NCBI GenBank assembly: GCA_003697085.1
Contig: RFFU01000078.1
Location: forward strand, 1-64,000
From: Candidatus Hydrogenedentota bacterium
GTDB taxonomy: Bacteria; UBA8481; J006
Reading direction: 5' to 3'
DNA: 64,000 bases
Part shown: positions 16,346-25,089 of the stretch, piece by piece
Layout: every line of letters begins with the position of its first letter
Position numbering within the stretch: the first letter of the stretch is position 1
Made by a program: the position numbers and the translations under genes
Notes under the pieces: model-generated
Database searches by the model: none
What the model saw: the letters and a program-made list of their open reading frames with translations, nothing else
What the model was told of the DNA's origin: nothing

Positions 16346-16708
16346 TTATAAGAAGAGAATCTCCTCTCCTCGGAGAATTCCACATACAACTCTCCGGCCG
16401 AATTTCAACGAAATCCTGCCATGCTGAAGCAAAAAACGCCCCCGTTCCACGACCGTCACCGTTCCGCGGCCGCGAGAGAGAGGCCCGGAATAGGTAAGAT
16501 AGATTCGGCGGTGAGGAAACGAAATTCTTGCGATATCGGATGGTTCCGGCGGCCAACGTTCGAGGCGGAAAGCGCGCAACTTGCCTTTCCGCGACGTTTC
16601 TAGGAAGAGATCGAAGTGTGACGAATGTTTCTTGAGATGCCGGCTGACCGTGAAACGCCCATGCTTTCCGGAAAAGCGACGTTGAAAAAACGCCGGACGA
16701 AAAAACAT
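16346..16708 (-). CDS. Small protein related to the LigD 3'-phosphoesterase domain
   Basis: About 120 residues, not long enough for a full NHEJ ligase. The core reads RFTVSRHLKKHSSHFDLFLE (about 17-36), then LRAFRLERWP, HRRIYLTYSGPLSRGRGTVTVVERG and a final strand. This follows the order of the LigD PE domain: His in the first strand, H-x-D-x-x-L/F-E, then the gly-rich GPLSRGRGTV corresponding to GNYGAGTV. Stand-alone relatives are known as hypothetical proteins in several phyla. It lies directly downstream of ruvB on the same strand (25-base gap), suggesting co-expression with recombination genes. Start ATG 16708 is uncertain; GTG 16711 is adjacent. Enzymatic activity is inference. Confidence 0.7.
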   Translation of the reverse strand: MFFRPAFFQRRFSGKHGRFTVSRHLKKHSSHFDLFLETSRKGKLRAFRLERWPPEPSDIARISFPHRRIYLTYSGPLSRGRGTVTVVERGRFLLQHGRISLKFGRRVVCGILRGEEILFL

Positions 16709-16733
16709 CACGAACTCGGTGGACCAGGAAATA

Positions 16734-17756
16734 TCAGTCGAAGAGGCCCGGCGGTCGCGAATCCTCGATCCCGAGGTATTCGTAGGCCCTGGGGGTCGCC
16801 ATCCGCCCACGGGTCGTTCGCTTCAGGAGTCCGATCTGAATGAGATAAGGTTCGTATACCTCCTCGATCGTCCCGGGATCCTCGGAGACCGATACGGCCA
16901 GGGACGTGACCCCGACGGGACCTCCGCCGAATTTCTCCACGACGGCGCGCAGGATGCGTCGGTCCATCGCGTCGAGCCCCCATTCATCAACCTCGAGCAT
17001 CTCGAGCGTCCCCCGCGCGGCTTCCCGCGTCAATCGTCCATCTCCCTTGACTTGAGCGTAGTCACGAACCCGGCGCAGAAGGCGATTGGCGACCCGCGGC
17101 GTCCCCCGGCTCCGGTGCGCCAGCTCCTCGATCCCTTCCGAGGTTTCGGGGACCCCGAGCAGGCGCGCAGCGCGCGCCACGATCTCCTTCATCTCCTCTT
17201 CCGAATAGTGATCGAGCCGGTGGGTGATCCCGAAGCGGGCGCGCATTGGAGACGAGATGAGTCCCGAGCGGGTGGTTGCGCCGATCAGAGTGAAAGGAGG
17301 CAGTGTCAACTTGATACTCCGTGCCGCCGGTCCCTTTCCCAGGATGATATCGATCGCGTAATCCTCCATCGCCGTGTAGAGAATCTCCTCGACCGTTCGC
17401 GGCAAGCGATGAATCTCGTCGATGAAAAGAACGTCGCCGTTTTGGAGCTGGGTCAGGATTCCGGCGATGTCCCCCGGTTTCTCGATCGCGGCGCCGGATG
17501 TAGAGTGAAATCCGACTCCGAGTTCGCGCGCGATAATGGCCGCCAGCGTCGTCTTTCCCAGGCCCGGCGGGCCGGAGAGTAGAACGTGATCCAACGCCCC
17601 GCCGTCGGCGCGTTTCTTGACCGCGGTGATCGCCAGACGCAGATTCTCAACCGCGCGCTTCTGCCCTATGAACTCGTCGAAAGAAGTCGGCCGAAGCGTG
17701 ACATCGAAACCGGCGTCTTCCTGCATCTGCTCACCCGCAACAATACGTTCCGTCAT
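16734..17756 (-). CDS. ruvB: Holliday junction branch migration helicase RuvB
   Basis: AAA+ motor that, with RuvA, drives branch migration. It has 340 residues from ATG 17756, which overlaps the pepA stop (ATGA). It shows [12 protein letters not shown] at the start, Walker [13 protein letters not shown] (about 61-72), Walker [10 protein letters not shown], sensor 1 [20 protein letters not shown] with the Arg finger region, and the winged-helix C-terminal part with [12 protein letters not shown] and [12 protein letters not shown]. Everything expected is present. The frame extends 36 codons upstream into pepA and that extension is not used. ruvA lies one gene upstream, and ruvC is absent from the window. 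Confidence 0.97.
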   Translation of the reverse strand: MTERIVAGEQMQEDAGFDVTLRPTSFDEFIGQKRAVENLRLAITAVKKRADGGALDHVLLSGPPGLGKTTLAAIIARELGVGFHSTSGAAIEKPGDIAGILTQLQNGDVLFIDEIHRLPRTVEEILYTAMEDYAIDIILGKGPAARSIKLTLPPFTLIGATTRSGLISSPMRARFGITHRLDHYSEEEMKEIVARAARLLGVPETSEGIEELAHRSRGTPRVANRLLRRVRDYAQVKGDGRLTREAARGTLEMLEVDEWGLDAMDRRILRAVVEKFGGGPVGVTSLAVSVSEDPGTIEEVYEPYLIQIGLLKRTTRGRMATPRAYEYLGIEDSRPPGLFD

Positions 17757-19228
17757 CTTTTCCACCGGGACGAGGTCTTTCGCAGTCGGCCGGGCGAGAG
17801 CTCCTCCAGAAACCGCAACGTCGTCATCAAACCGAAGCCGGTCGCCCCCCGCGGCCAACCGCACGCTCCCTTCTCCAGAAATGCCGGACCGGCGATATCG
17901 AGGTGGATCCAGGGAACGGACCCGACGAATTTTTCAAGAAACGCGGCCGCGGTCGAGGCTCCACCATACCTCCCTCCCGTGTTCTTAATGCGGCCTTCCT
18001 CACCCTTGATCGCCTCATCGTAACAACGCCCCAAAGGCAGAGCCCAGAACGCCTCCCCGGAACATTCCGAATGCGAAAGGAATTCCTCGGCCAACCTCCG
18101 GGATCGCGTGAAAAACCCCCCTGTAGTTTCCCCCAAAGCCACCATACACGCCCCCGTCAAGGTCGCCGCGTCGAGGATCAGATCGGGTTTTCGTTCGAGA
18201 GCGAGATCGAGGAGATCACCGAGGAGAATCCTGCCCTCCGCGTCCGTGTTGAGTACCTCGACCCGCTTCCCGGACCGCATTGTGATGACGTCTCCCGGCT
18301 TGTAGGCTTTTCCCGAAGGCAGATTCTCGGCAAAGCCGAGAAAGCAGAACATCTCCCAGGGGAGCCCGGCTTCGACGGAGGCGCCGAACACCGCCGCCAT
18401 CAGGGCCGCTCCCGCCATGTCGCACTTCATCGTCTTCATCCCCTCGGCGGTCTTGACATTCAAGCCTCCCGAGTCGAAGGTGACCCCCTTTCCGACAAGC
18501 GCGATTCTTCCTCGGGACTTCGGTGGGGTATAGTGAGCCGTGAGCACAACGGGGGGATTATCAGAACCCCCGCCGACCGCAAGAATTCCGCGGCATTTTG
18601 ACCGTTCCAAATCCCGTCGGCGCCAGAGTCGAGTTCGGACGTGCGGCCGGGACAGAACTTTACGCATCCGTTGAGCGAGGGTCAGAGGTGGTTTCCGAGC
18701 GGGAATCGTGTTGACCCAATCGCGGATGTGATCTTCCCATGTTACAACCGAACGGAGGCGGCGCTTCCGTACAGGCGAAAGATTCGGAAGAAGAACTTCA
18801 AGATTCCTCCGGCGGTTTTTTGTGGGTGAATAGGAATACGAAGCCGCGGCCGCGCCGCGGAATGCGGCTTCCTGGAACCCGTCCGGAATTGCGTGAAGTT
18901 CGAGAAGAGAGAACCCTTCTCTCTTGGCGAATGCAGCCGCCGCAGAGCCCGCCTGAAAGACCGCCGCGGCATCCGTGTCGCTTTCCGTCTCGGAAAATCC
19001 GAGAAACGGTTTTGAAACACGACAGCCGCAGAGAATTACAGGACATGGTCCCGTGAAGACGGTCCGAATCGTTCCCGGCGTTGGCTCGAACGTTCCACGT
19101 TCCACGGCCCGCTGAAGAAGGAGAGGATCGATTTCCGGAGGGAGGTGAGATGTTGAAGGAATCTTCTCGGTTGCCGTAAAAATCGCGATAAGCCGTTTTG
19201 GATTTCCCTTTCTTAACTTCATCTTCAT
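17753..19228 (-). CDS. pepA: Leucyl aminopeptidase family protein (M17)
   Basis: Di-metal aminopeptidase that trims N-terminal residues in the cytosol. Some PepA proteins also bind DNA in Xer recombination. It has 491 residues: an N-terminal alpha/beta domain to about 170 and a catalytic domain with [24 protein letters not shown] and [14 protein letters not shown], the M17 signature with metal ligands. ATG 19228 overlaps the ruvA stop, and its own stop overlaps the ruvB start, so it is embedded in the ruv operon. The N-terminal domain is divergent and basic ([18 protein letters not shown]). Confidence 0.93.
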   Translation of the reverse strand: MKMKLRKGNPKRLIAIFTATEKIPSTSHLPPEIDPLLLQRAVERGTFEPTPGTIRTVFTGPCPVILCGCRVSKPFLGFSETESDTDAAAVFQAGSAAAAFAKREGFSLLELHAIPDGFQEAAFRGAAAASYSYSPTKNRRRNLEVLLPNLSPVRKRRLRSVVTWEDHIRDWVNTIPARKPPLTLAQRMRKVLSRPHVRTRLWRRRDLERSKCRGILAVGGGSDNPPVVLTAHYTPPKSRGRIALVGKGVTFDSGGLNVKTAEGMKTMKCDMAGAALMAAVFGASVEAGLPWEMFCFLGFAENLPSGKAYKPGDVITMRSGKRVEVLNTDAEGRILLGDLLDLALERKPDLILDAATLTGACMVALGETTGGFFTRSRRLAEEFLSHSECSGEAFWALPLGRCYDEAIKGEEGRIKNTGGRYGGASTAAAFLEKFVGSVPWIHLDIAGPAFLEKGACGWPRGATGFGLMTTLRFLEELSPGRLRKTSSRWKR

Positions 19229-19791
19229 ACTCCTGTTTGCAGGGCGGCCCTGAGCAGATCTTCTACTTCCGCCTTCCCGCCTAATTTCTTCCGCGCCGTC
19301 CGAGCGCGGCGTTCCGCATCCATCTCGGAAAAGCCCAACTCCAAAAGCGCCAGCACAACATCGTCGCGAATTTCTTTCCTCTTTCCGACTTTGTCGAGCG
19401 CAATTTTTCCACGCAATTCCAAAAGCAGCTGCTGCGCCGTCTTTTTTCCGATCCCGGGAATCGCGGTCAACGCCGCGACGTCCTCCGCCTCGAGAACAGC
19501 CTGCAAGCCATCGACTCCGAGCGTGCCGATCACGGCTTGGGCCGCCTTCGCGGGAAGACCGCGGACCTTTTGAAGCGTCTCAAAAAGTTCCAACTCGGCG
19601 CGAGTGCGAAAGCCGAAGAGGTCCAGCGCGTCTTCCCGAACACGTTGAAATGTCCAGTATTCGGCATGAGAACCGGGGGAAGGAGGCGAGAGCGTCGTAG
19701 AGACCCGGACGAGATAACCGACCCCGCCGCAGGAGACAACGACTTCCCCCGGTGCCGAGTGAAGAACCGTTCCGGAGAGATGCCGTATCAT
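19225..19791 (-). CDS. ruvA: Holliday junction DNA helicase subunit RuvA
   Basis: Tetrameric protein that binds four-way junctions and loads RuvB. It has 188 residues starting MIRHLSGTVLHSAPGEVVV, the OB-fold domain. Two helix-hairpin-helix motifs follow, the second being LTAIPGIGKKTAQQLLLELRGKI. The C-terminal domain contains VLALLELGFSEMDAERRAR, the RuvB-contact helices. The reading frame is open to 20037, but upstream sequence has no family resemblance, so ATG 19791 is used. It begins the ruvA-pepA-ruvB run and is separated from the HAD gene by a 208-bp spacer. Confidence 0.95.
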   Translation of the reverse strand: MIRHLSGTVLHSAPGEVVVSCGGVGYLVRVSTTLSPPSPGSHAEYWTFQRVREDALDLFGFRTRAELELFETLQKVRGLPAKAAQAVIGTLGVDGLQAVLEAEDVAALTAIPGIGKKTAQQLLLELRGKIALDKVGKRKEIRDDVVLALLELGFSEMDAERRARTARKKLGGKAEVEDLLRAALQTGV

Positions 19792-19999
19792 GATCCGGTT
19801 CGCCTCGAAGAGGAAAACAGGGAGGCGGGAGGCAACCATTCCGCGCATCGGAACGAAGAACCGACACCGGCGAAAAGGAGCCAGATTCTTTCTCTTATCC
19901 GGCCGCTCGCGGCGGAACCGCAAGGCGAGAACCTCGCCCCCGCAAGAAAACATCCCTCGGGCGGACACCGCAACAAGAATGGAACAAAGGAAAACGGAT

Positions 20000-20683
20000 T
20001 CATAATCTTTTCTTCTCTTTTCCCTCCAGGAAACCAACGGCCTCGGGAATCTCGAAGACCGATTCTACCACGCAATCGGCCTCTCGCAACTCGCTCTCGT
20101 TCGCTGAAGAATAACCGTAGGCACAGCCGATCCAGAAAATGCCCGCCTCCCGCGCCGCCTCCCCATCCGAGGAACGATCTCCCACGAGAACCGCTTCCCC
20201 GGCAGACGAAAAGCTCTTCACGAGGCCGTTCTTGCCCAGATCCGGATATTCTTCGTTGCAGGCCATTTCCTCGAAAAAGGAACGGAGGTCGTATGTATCA
20301 AGGACGGCATCGAGATAAGAGCGGCGGCAATTGGAGACCAGATAGAGTCGGCGGCCCTCGCCGCGAAGTCGTTTCAACATTTCCGGGACTCCGGAAAAGA
20401 GGTCGCCTTCCCGATTCCGAATCCTCCGGCAGATGTGCCTGAGAATCCGCCTTCCCAGTTCGGCGCGACGGGCCTCGGGAAGTTCCCCGAAAAAATGCTT
20501 CATGATCTCGTTCGCGGGGCGACCCACCTCGCGCAGAATCTCGGCTCGCGTCGGACACCGGTAGGTTTCCCCCGATTCCGTACCGAACTCCTCAATGCCG
20601 TCACGATAAGCCGGCTCGAGAAGATTTTCAGAGGAGAAGAGCGTACCATCGAGATCGAAGAGAACGCGTGCGATTTTCGGCAT
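20000..20683 (-). CDS. HAD-superfamily hydrolase, phosphoglycolate phosphatase-like
   Basis: Probable phosphatase, 227 residues from ATG 20683. Motif I is VLFDLDGTLFSSENLL, motif II LYLVSNCRR, motif III the Lys in DLGKNGLVKSF and motif IV VLVGDRSSDGEAAREAGIFWIG. The helical cap between residues 15 and 90 places it in subfamily IA with Gph-like enzymes. The frame runs 100 codons upstream into ilvB, and that part is antisense-like noise. It starts 30 bases after ilvB ends and has no obvious functional link to it or to ruvA. Confidence 0.85.
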   Translation of the reverse strand: MPKIARVLFDLDGTLFSSENLLEPAYRDGIEEFGTESGETYRCPTRAEILREVGRPANEIMKHFFGELPEARRAELGRRILRHICRRIRNREGDLFSGVPEMLKRLRGEGRRLYLVSNCRRSYLDAVLDTYDLRSFFEEMACNEEYPDLGKNGLVKSFSSAGEAVLVGDRSSDGEAAREAGIFWIGCAYGYSSANESELREADCVVESVFEIPEAVGFLEGKEKKRL

Positions 20684-20712
20684 CGGGAACCGTTTCGGCC
20701 GTCCGAGGCGGC

Positions 20713-22437
20713 CTAACGGTAGATCAAATCGCGGAAGGTCTTGCCGGACGGGATCATCGGAAGAACGTGCTCTTGGTAGGGGGTGATGACGTCGAGCACG
20801 AAGGCGGTTTTGGCCGCCAGCATCTCGTCCAGCGCATCCGCCACTTCTTCCAACTTCGTCACGCGGCGGCCCGGAATACGATACCCTTGGGCGATGGCGA
20901 CGAAGTCGGGATAGGGGCCGTCCGCCTCGGGATCTCCGATATATGTGTGAGCCCGGTTCGCGCCATAGAAACGATCTTCCCACTGCGCCACCATCCCGAG
21001 GTGCTGATTGTTAAGAATGAGCGATTTCACGGGAATGCGATCGGAATAACAGGTCGCCAGTTCTTGAATGTTCATCTGGAAAGAACCGTCACCGTCGATG
21101 TTGATGACCGTAGCCTCGGGACGAGCGAGTTGTGCTCCCATCGCCGCGGGAAGACCAAACCCCATCGTGCCGAGCCCACCCGAAGTAAGCCAACGCCGCG
21201 GTTCCTCAAAGGTGAGAAACTGTGCCGCGAACATCTGGTGCTGCCCGACTCCCGTCGTCACGATCGTCTCCGAGGTCAACCTTTGGTTCAAAAGGCTCAA
21301 CACGGCCTGCGGCGTGATCTTCTCCCCCATATCCGGAATATGGAAGGGCTTGTCTCTGCGCACTCCATCCAATTCTTCGATCCAACGATCGTGATTCTTT
21401 TCCTGGAGCATCGGAAGGAGCCGTTTCAAACTTTCCTTGAGATCCGCCACAATGCCGATGTCCGCTCGCTTGTTCTTGTTCAGTTCACTGGCGTCGATGT
21501 CGATATGCACGATCGTGCCGTGCTTACAGAACTCGTCAAGTTTTCCGGTAACCCGATCATCGAAACGAACGCCGAAGGCCAAAAGCAGGTCCGCGTGATG
21601 AACGGCGTAGTTCGAAGCGACGGATCCATGCATCCCAAGCATTCCGTAAAAGAGAGGATGCGAACCGGGAACGACCCCGAGGCCGAGCAGGGTCTGCGCC
21701 ACCGGAATCCGACATTTTTCGACCAAGGCGCGAATCTCTTCCGCGGCACCTGACGCCACCGCTCCTCCGCCGACATATAAGACGGGCTTGTGCGCCGCGG
21801 CAATCGCTTCTGCTACTTTCTTGAGTGCCTCCTCCGGCGGGTCAGGGGGACTCAGCGATTTTCGGAAAAGAGAACGTGTGATCTCGCCGGGCGGCGCATC
21901 CACGGATTGTTGGACATCCTTCGGGATATCCACGACCACGGGACCCGGACGCCCGCTGACTGCTAATTTGAAAGCATCGTGAATTACGACGGGAAGATCG
22001 TCGAGAGATTTCACGAGAAAGGCATGTTTTGTGATCGGCCGTGTCACCCCCGTCACGTCCGTTTCCTGAAACGCGTCTCGGCCGATCATCGCTGTGGGAA
22101 CCTGCCCCGTGATGCAGATGATCGGGACGGAATCCATCATCGCATCAGCGACGGGGGTGACCAGGTTTGTGGCGCCGGGGCCGGAGGTAGTGAGAACCAC
22201 GCCGGGCTTTCCCGTCGCTCGGGCATAGCCTTGTGCCGCGAACCCACCCCCTTGCTCGTGACGAACGAGCACTAAACGAAGGCGGGCTCCCTTTTCCTCG
22301 ACTCGCGTTATCGCCTGGTGGATCTCCATCGAGGCCCCCCCCGGATATCCGAAGATGATCTCGGTTCCTTCTCGAACAAGAGAGTCAACGACGATATCGG
22401 CTCCCTTCATCAAGGATTTTTCCGAGGCGGATATCAT
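20713..22437 (-). CDS. ilvB: Acetolactate synthase large (catalytic) subunit
   Basis: TPP- and FAD-dependent enzyme that makes 2-acetolactate or 2-aceto-2-hydroxybutyrate, the first step of valine, leucine and isoleucine synthesis. It has 574 residues. The N-terminal domain carries FGYPGGASMEIHQAI and the catalytic Glu in RHEQGGGFAAQGYARATGK. The FAD/middle domain spans 200-340. The C-terminal TPP domain has GLGTMGFGLPAAMGAQ and the metal motif DGDGSFQMNIQELAT. The regulatory subunit gene ilvN is not adjacent; one lies 35 kb away at 57857, next to ilvC. The leader (22438-22553) shows no attenuator I can identify. Confidence 0.97.
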   Translation of the reverse strand: MISASEKSLMKGADIVVDSLVREGTEIIFGYPGGASMEIHQAITRVEEKGARLRLVLVRHEQGGGFAAQGYARATGKPGVVLTTSGPGATNLVTPVADAMMDSVPIICITGQVPTAMIGRDAFQETDVTGVTRPITKHAFLVKSLDDLPVVIHDAFKLAVSGRPGPVVVDIPKDVQQSVDAPPGEITRSLFRKSLSPPDPPEEALKKVAEAIAAAHKPVLYVGGGAVASGAAEEIRALVEKCRIPVAQTLLGLGVVPGSHPLFYGMLGMHGSVASNYAVHHADLLLAFGVRFDDRVTGKLDEFCKHGTIVHIDIDASELNKNKRADIGIVADLKESLKRLLPMLQEKNHDRWIEELDGVRRDKPFHIPDMGEKITPQAVLSLLNQRLTSETIVTTGVGQHQMFAAQFLTFEEPRRWLTSGGLGTMGFGLPAAMGAQLARPEATVINIDGDGSFQMNIQELATCYSDRIPVKSLILNNQHLGMVAQWEDRFYGANRAHTYIGDPEADGPYPDFVAIAQGYRIPGRRVTKLEEVADALDEMLAAKTAFVLDVITPYQEHVLPMIPSGKTFRDLIYR

Positions 22438-22553
22438 TGTTTTTCGCTTTCCACTTTCTTCACATCTTTCCCTTCGTCTCTCGAAACATAAAACTCACGC
22501 GTCCGATTTGCGTCCCACTCCCCCGCAGCATCTCTCCAGAAGGAAATTCGGAC

Positions 22554-22874
22554 CTAGGCCAACCCGAGCCGCTTTCGTTTTTCCTCGGCCGTCGGAAGAG
22601 GATCGCGACGCTCCGTGATATTGACCGCTTCCGGGCACTGCGACCGTTCCGCGTTTAATTCGATATATTGTTGCTGATCTTCCGGCACATCCGCCTCGGC
22701 AAAGATCGCCTCCACGGGACACGCGGGAACACAGGCGTTGCAATCGATGCATTCGTCCGGATGAATGTAGAGCATCCTGTCTTCCTCAACGACATAGAAA
22801 CAACTGACAGGACACTCCTCCACACAGTCCGTAAACAAGCAGTCCTTGCAATTCTCCGTTACGACGTAAGCCAT
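22554..22874 (-). CDS. fdxA: Seven-iron-type ferredoxin
   Basis: Small electron carrier, 106 residues from ATG 22874 with GGAGG upstream. It starts MAYVVTENCKDCLFTDCVEECPVS, the FdxA pattern where the first cluster has a modified spacing suited to a 3Fe-4S centre. The CIDCNACVPACP motif then forms the 4Fe-4S site. The C-terminal extension EDQQQYIELNAERS is typical of the FdxA family. Partner enzymes cannot be named; lipoyl synthase nearby needs reduced iron-sulfur donors, but that link is inference. Confidence 0.93.
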   Translation of the reverse strand: MAYVVTENCKDCLFTDCVEECPVSCFYVVEEDRMLYIHPDECIDCNACVPACPVEAIFAEADVPEDQQQYIELNAERSQCPEAVNITERRDPLPTAEEKRKRLGLA

Positions 22875-23029
22875 CGCCCTTCCTCCTCTTCTCCACTCCG
22901 CCTCGAGGTTTTCGCGGCGGAAATGATCTCGCGGCATTCGAAGGTCCGCCTGCCGCGGCGGAGAGTATAATCCTTCCCAAAAATAAAGTCGATACCCTCG
23001 CCGGCTCTTTTTTCCAAATATCTCGGAGA

Positions 23030-23506
23030 TTAGGACTCGTTCTTTAGGACGGCTTGAATTTCATCAAACGACGGCAGCACCTTCGGATCGTCGGAAACCC
23101 ACGCGTAACGAATCGTCCCGTCCGGTCCGACGACGAAGGCCGACCGCTTTGCAACTCCTTTGAGTCCTACCAGTTCCTCGTGAGCGCAATCAAAGGCCTG
23201 AATCGCTTCCTTGTTGAAGTCGGACCAGAATTCGTATTGGAATCCTTCCTTCTCCGCCCAGAGTTTCTGTGCAAAGGGGGAATCCACGGAAATGGCAATC
23301 ACCCGCGCCTTCAAATTCTTGTACTGTTGCAACGTGTCGCGGATCGTACAGAGTTCCTTTTCGCACACTCCGGTGTTGACCAACGGGAAGAAGAGAAGAA
23401 CCGTTGTTTCGCCTTTCAGGTCCGATGTGTTGACGGTCTGCGGTCCCGCTTCTCCCAACGCAACAAGTGACGCGGAAGGAACGGGAGAACCTACGGTTAC
23501 TGGCAT
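23030..23506 (-). CDS. Peroxiredoxin (AhpE/BCP-like)
   Basis: Thiol peroxidase reducing hydrogen peroxide and organic peroxides. The 158-residue protein has a thioredoxin fold. The peroxidatic motif is PLVNTGVCEKELC, with Cys48 as the likely attacking residue and Thr45 three positions before it; Cys53 could resolve. The later block VAKRSAFVVGPDGTIRYAWV carries the conserved Arg. Start ATG follows AAAGGAGG. It may be monocistronic between fdxA and lipA. Confidence 0.9.
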   Translation of the reverse strand: MPVTVGSPVPSASLVALGEAGPQTVNTSDLKGETTVLLFFPLVNTGVCEKELCTIRDTLQQYKNLKARVIAISVDSPFAQKLWAEKEGFQYEFWSDFNKEAIQAFDCAHEELVGLKGVAKRSAFVVGPDGTIRYAWVSDDPKVLPSFDEIQAVLKNES

Positions 23507-23715
23507 GGTAAAGCCTCCTTTATCGATCGAATTGTGTGGGGAAGAAGACTTCCCTCACCGTGGATGCCGAATTATAGGCGCCGAAATCGAAAGAGAAAAG
23601 AATATTCCGACTTAGACAGTGAGATTTTTCCTTGGAAACGTTCGTCGGCGACATTCTGCCCCGGCGCTGTTCGGACAGTCGGCGCGCGCCCTCCTTCGCC
23701 CAATGCCTTCCCCGA

Positions 23716-24621
23716 TTACGAACCCGACTCCACGGGGGCAACCGGGCGCACGGCGTCCCAACCTCGTTCAGCGTGGTAGGAGGAGCGGACAAGCGGACCG
23801 GATTCGACATGTGCGAACCCCAGTGTGATTCCGGTACGCCGCCAATGTTCGAACTCGTCGGGATGAACGAAACGTTGAACGGGAAGATGCCGCCGAGAAG
23901 GACGAAGATATTGTCCGATGGTGAAGATTGAAACTCCGGCGGCAACGGCGTCGCGCATGACGGGAAGAATCTCGTCGACCTCCTCGCCGATACCCACCAT
24001 AATGCCGGACTTCGTTCGAAAGCCGGCTTCCGACGCACGAGAGAGAATCTCCAGGGAAAAACTATAATCCGATTTCGGCCGTACCTGCGGATAAAGCCGC
24101 GGGACGGTCTCGAGGTTGTGAGCGAGAACGTCTGGTCGGGCATCGAGGACCGTCTCCAAGGCGCCGTCCTTTCCCCGAAAGTCAGGAATGAGGACTTCGA
24201 TCGTCGCCTTCGTGCTTTGTCTCACGGCGCGAATGGTTTCGGCCCACTGAAACGCCCCTCCGTCGGGGAGATCGTCTCGATCCACAGACGTGATAACGAC
24301 GTGGCGGAGTCTCATTCGTTTTGCGGCCTCGGCCACCCGTTGGGGTTCTTCCGAGAGAGGCGCGGCGGGCCGGCCGCTCTTGACGGCGCAAAAGCCGCAA
24401 GAACGCGTGCAGACATCGCCCAGGATCATGAAGGTCGCGGTACCATGACTCCAGCACTCACCAATGTTCGGGCAGAGCGCGCTCTCACAGACGGTGTGAA
24501 GACCTCGGTCACCAAGGAGACGCGCGACGGCCGCGGCGGTTTCTCCGGATGGAAGGCGCCCGCGGATCCACGGAGGCTTCCGTGCTCTCAACGACAGCCC
24601 GGTTTCTCTCAGTCTCACCAT
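23716..24621 (-). CDS. lipA: Lipoyl synthase
   Basis: Radical-SAM enzyme that inserts two sulfurs into octanoyl groups on lipoyl domains. It has 301 residues. The auxiliary cluster is CESALCPNIGEC (Cys45, 50, 56). The radical-SAM cluster is CTRSCGFC (Cys71, 75, 78). Downstream are TSVDRDDLPDGG and HNLETVPRLYPQVRP. The conserved RSSYHA segment near the C-terminus supplies the Ser ligand. The start has AGGA eight bases upstream. lipB and the 2-oxoacid dehydrogenase genes are not in the window. Confidence 0.97.
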   Translation of the reverse strand: MVRLRETGLSLRARKPPWIRGRLPSGETAAAVARLLGDRGLHTVCESALCPNIGECWSHGTATFMILGDVCTRSCGFCAVKSGRPAAPLSEEPQRVAEAAKRMRLRHVVITSVDRDDLPDGGAFQWAETIRAVRQSTKATIEVLIPDFRGKDGALETVLDARPDVLAHNLETVPRLYPQVRPKSDYSFSLEILSRASEAGFRTKSGIMVGIGEEVDEILPVMRDAVAAGVSIFTIGQYLRPSRRHLPVQRFVHPDEFEHWRRTGITLGFAHVESGPLVRSSYHAERGWDAVRPVAPVESGS

Positions 24622-25089
24622 TCAAGACATCCTTTCCTTTCGTCTCTTGGAGAAGACGTGAAGACGATACCTTCCTGGTGAGACGGCGGCAAGGGTGCAC
24701 GGCGAAAAAAGGGGCGCTTTTTGACGAAAATGAAAAAGACGCGGCCTCCAGGTCTTGCTTGCCAGTAGGCACGGTGGCTCAATGGGGAGCAGACCAGGGA
24801 ATTTTGATTCCAATGCTCGTTCCTCCAAGAAGGCCTTTCCAGCGACCTTTACCTCCGCCGACAATCTTTCGTCGCCCGGCGGCGGTGGAACCTCGAAATA
24901 TCTCTCGTCCGCGTAGGTCGGGCTTAAACCCGGTTTCGAGGCTCTTCGCCGGCGCGGAAATTTTCCGATTCGAAAGAAAGTTTCGTCTTCCAGGAAGATT
25001 CCTTCTCGTGTACCTTCCCCTTCACCGGCGTTCGTCGACTGTGGAATTTCCGAAGTTCTCCGCGGGAACGGAAGAGGTGAGGAAAAAAG
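24622..25089. other. Gene-less spacer upstream of the aldolase gene
   Basis: About 470 bp between divergent lipA and the aldolase gene with no credible gene. It contains a small hairpin (AAAAAG at 24706-24711, CTTTTT at 24717-24722). Around 24775-24815 a stretch looks like a tRNA D-arm followed by an A/T-rich loop but does not fold as a tRNA. Promoters for both genes are expected here; I could not pick them out reliably. Confidence 0.5.

Noticed and set aside
24772-24815. tRNA-like stretch (D-arm-like GGCTCAATGGGGAGC followed by an A/T loop) near lipA
   Set aside because: The anticodon stem does not pair, the spacing after the D-arm is wrong and there is no T-arm GGTTCGA, so it is not a functional tRNA.
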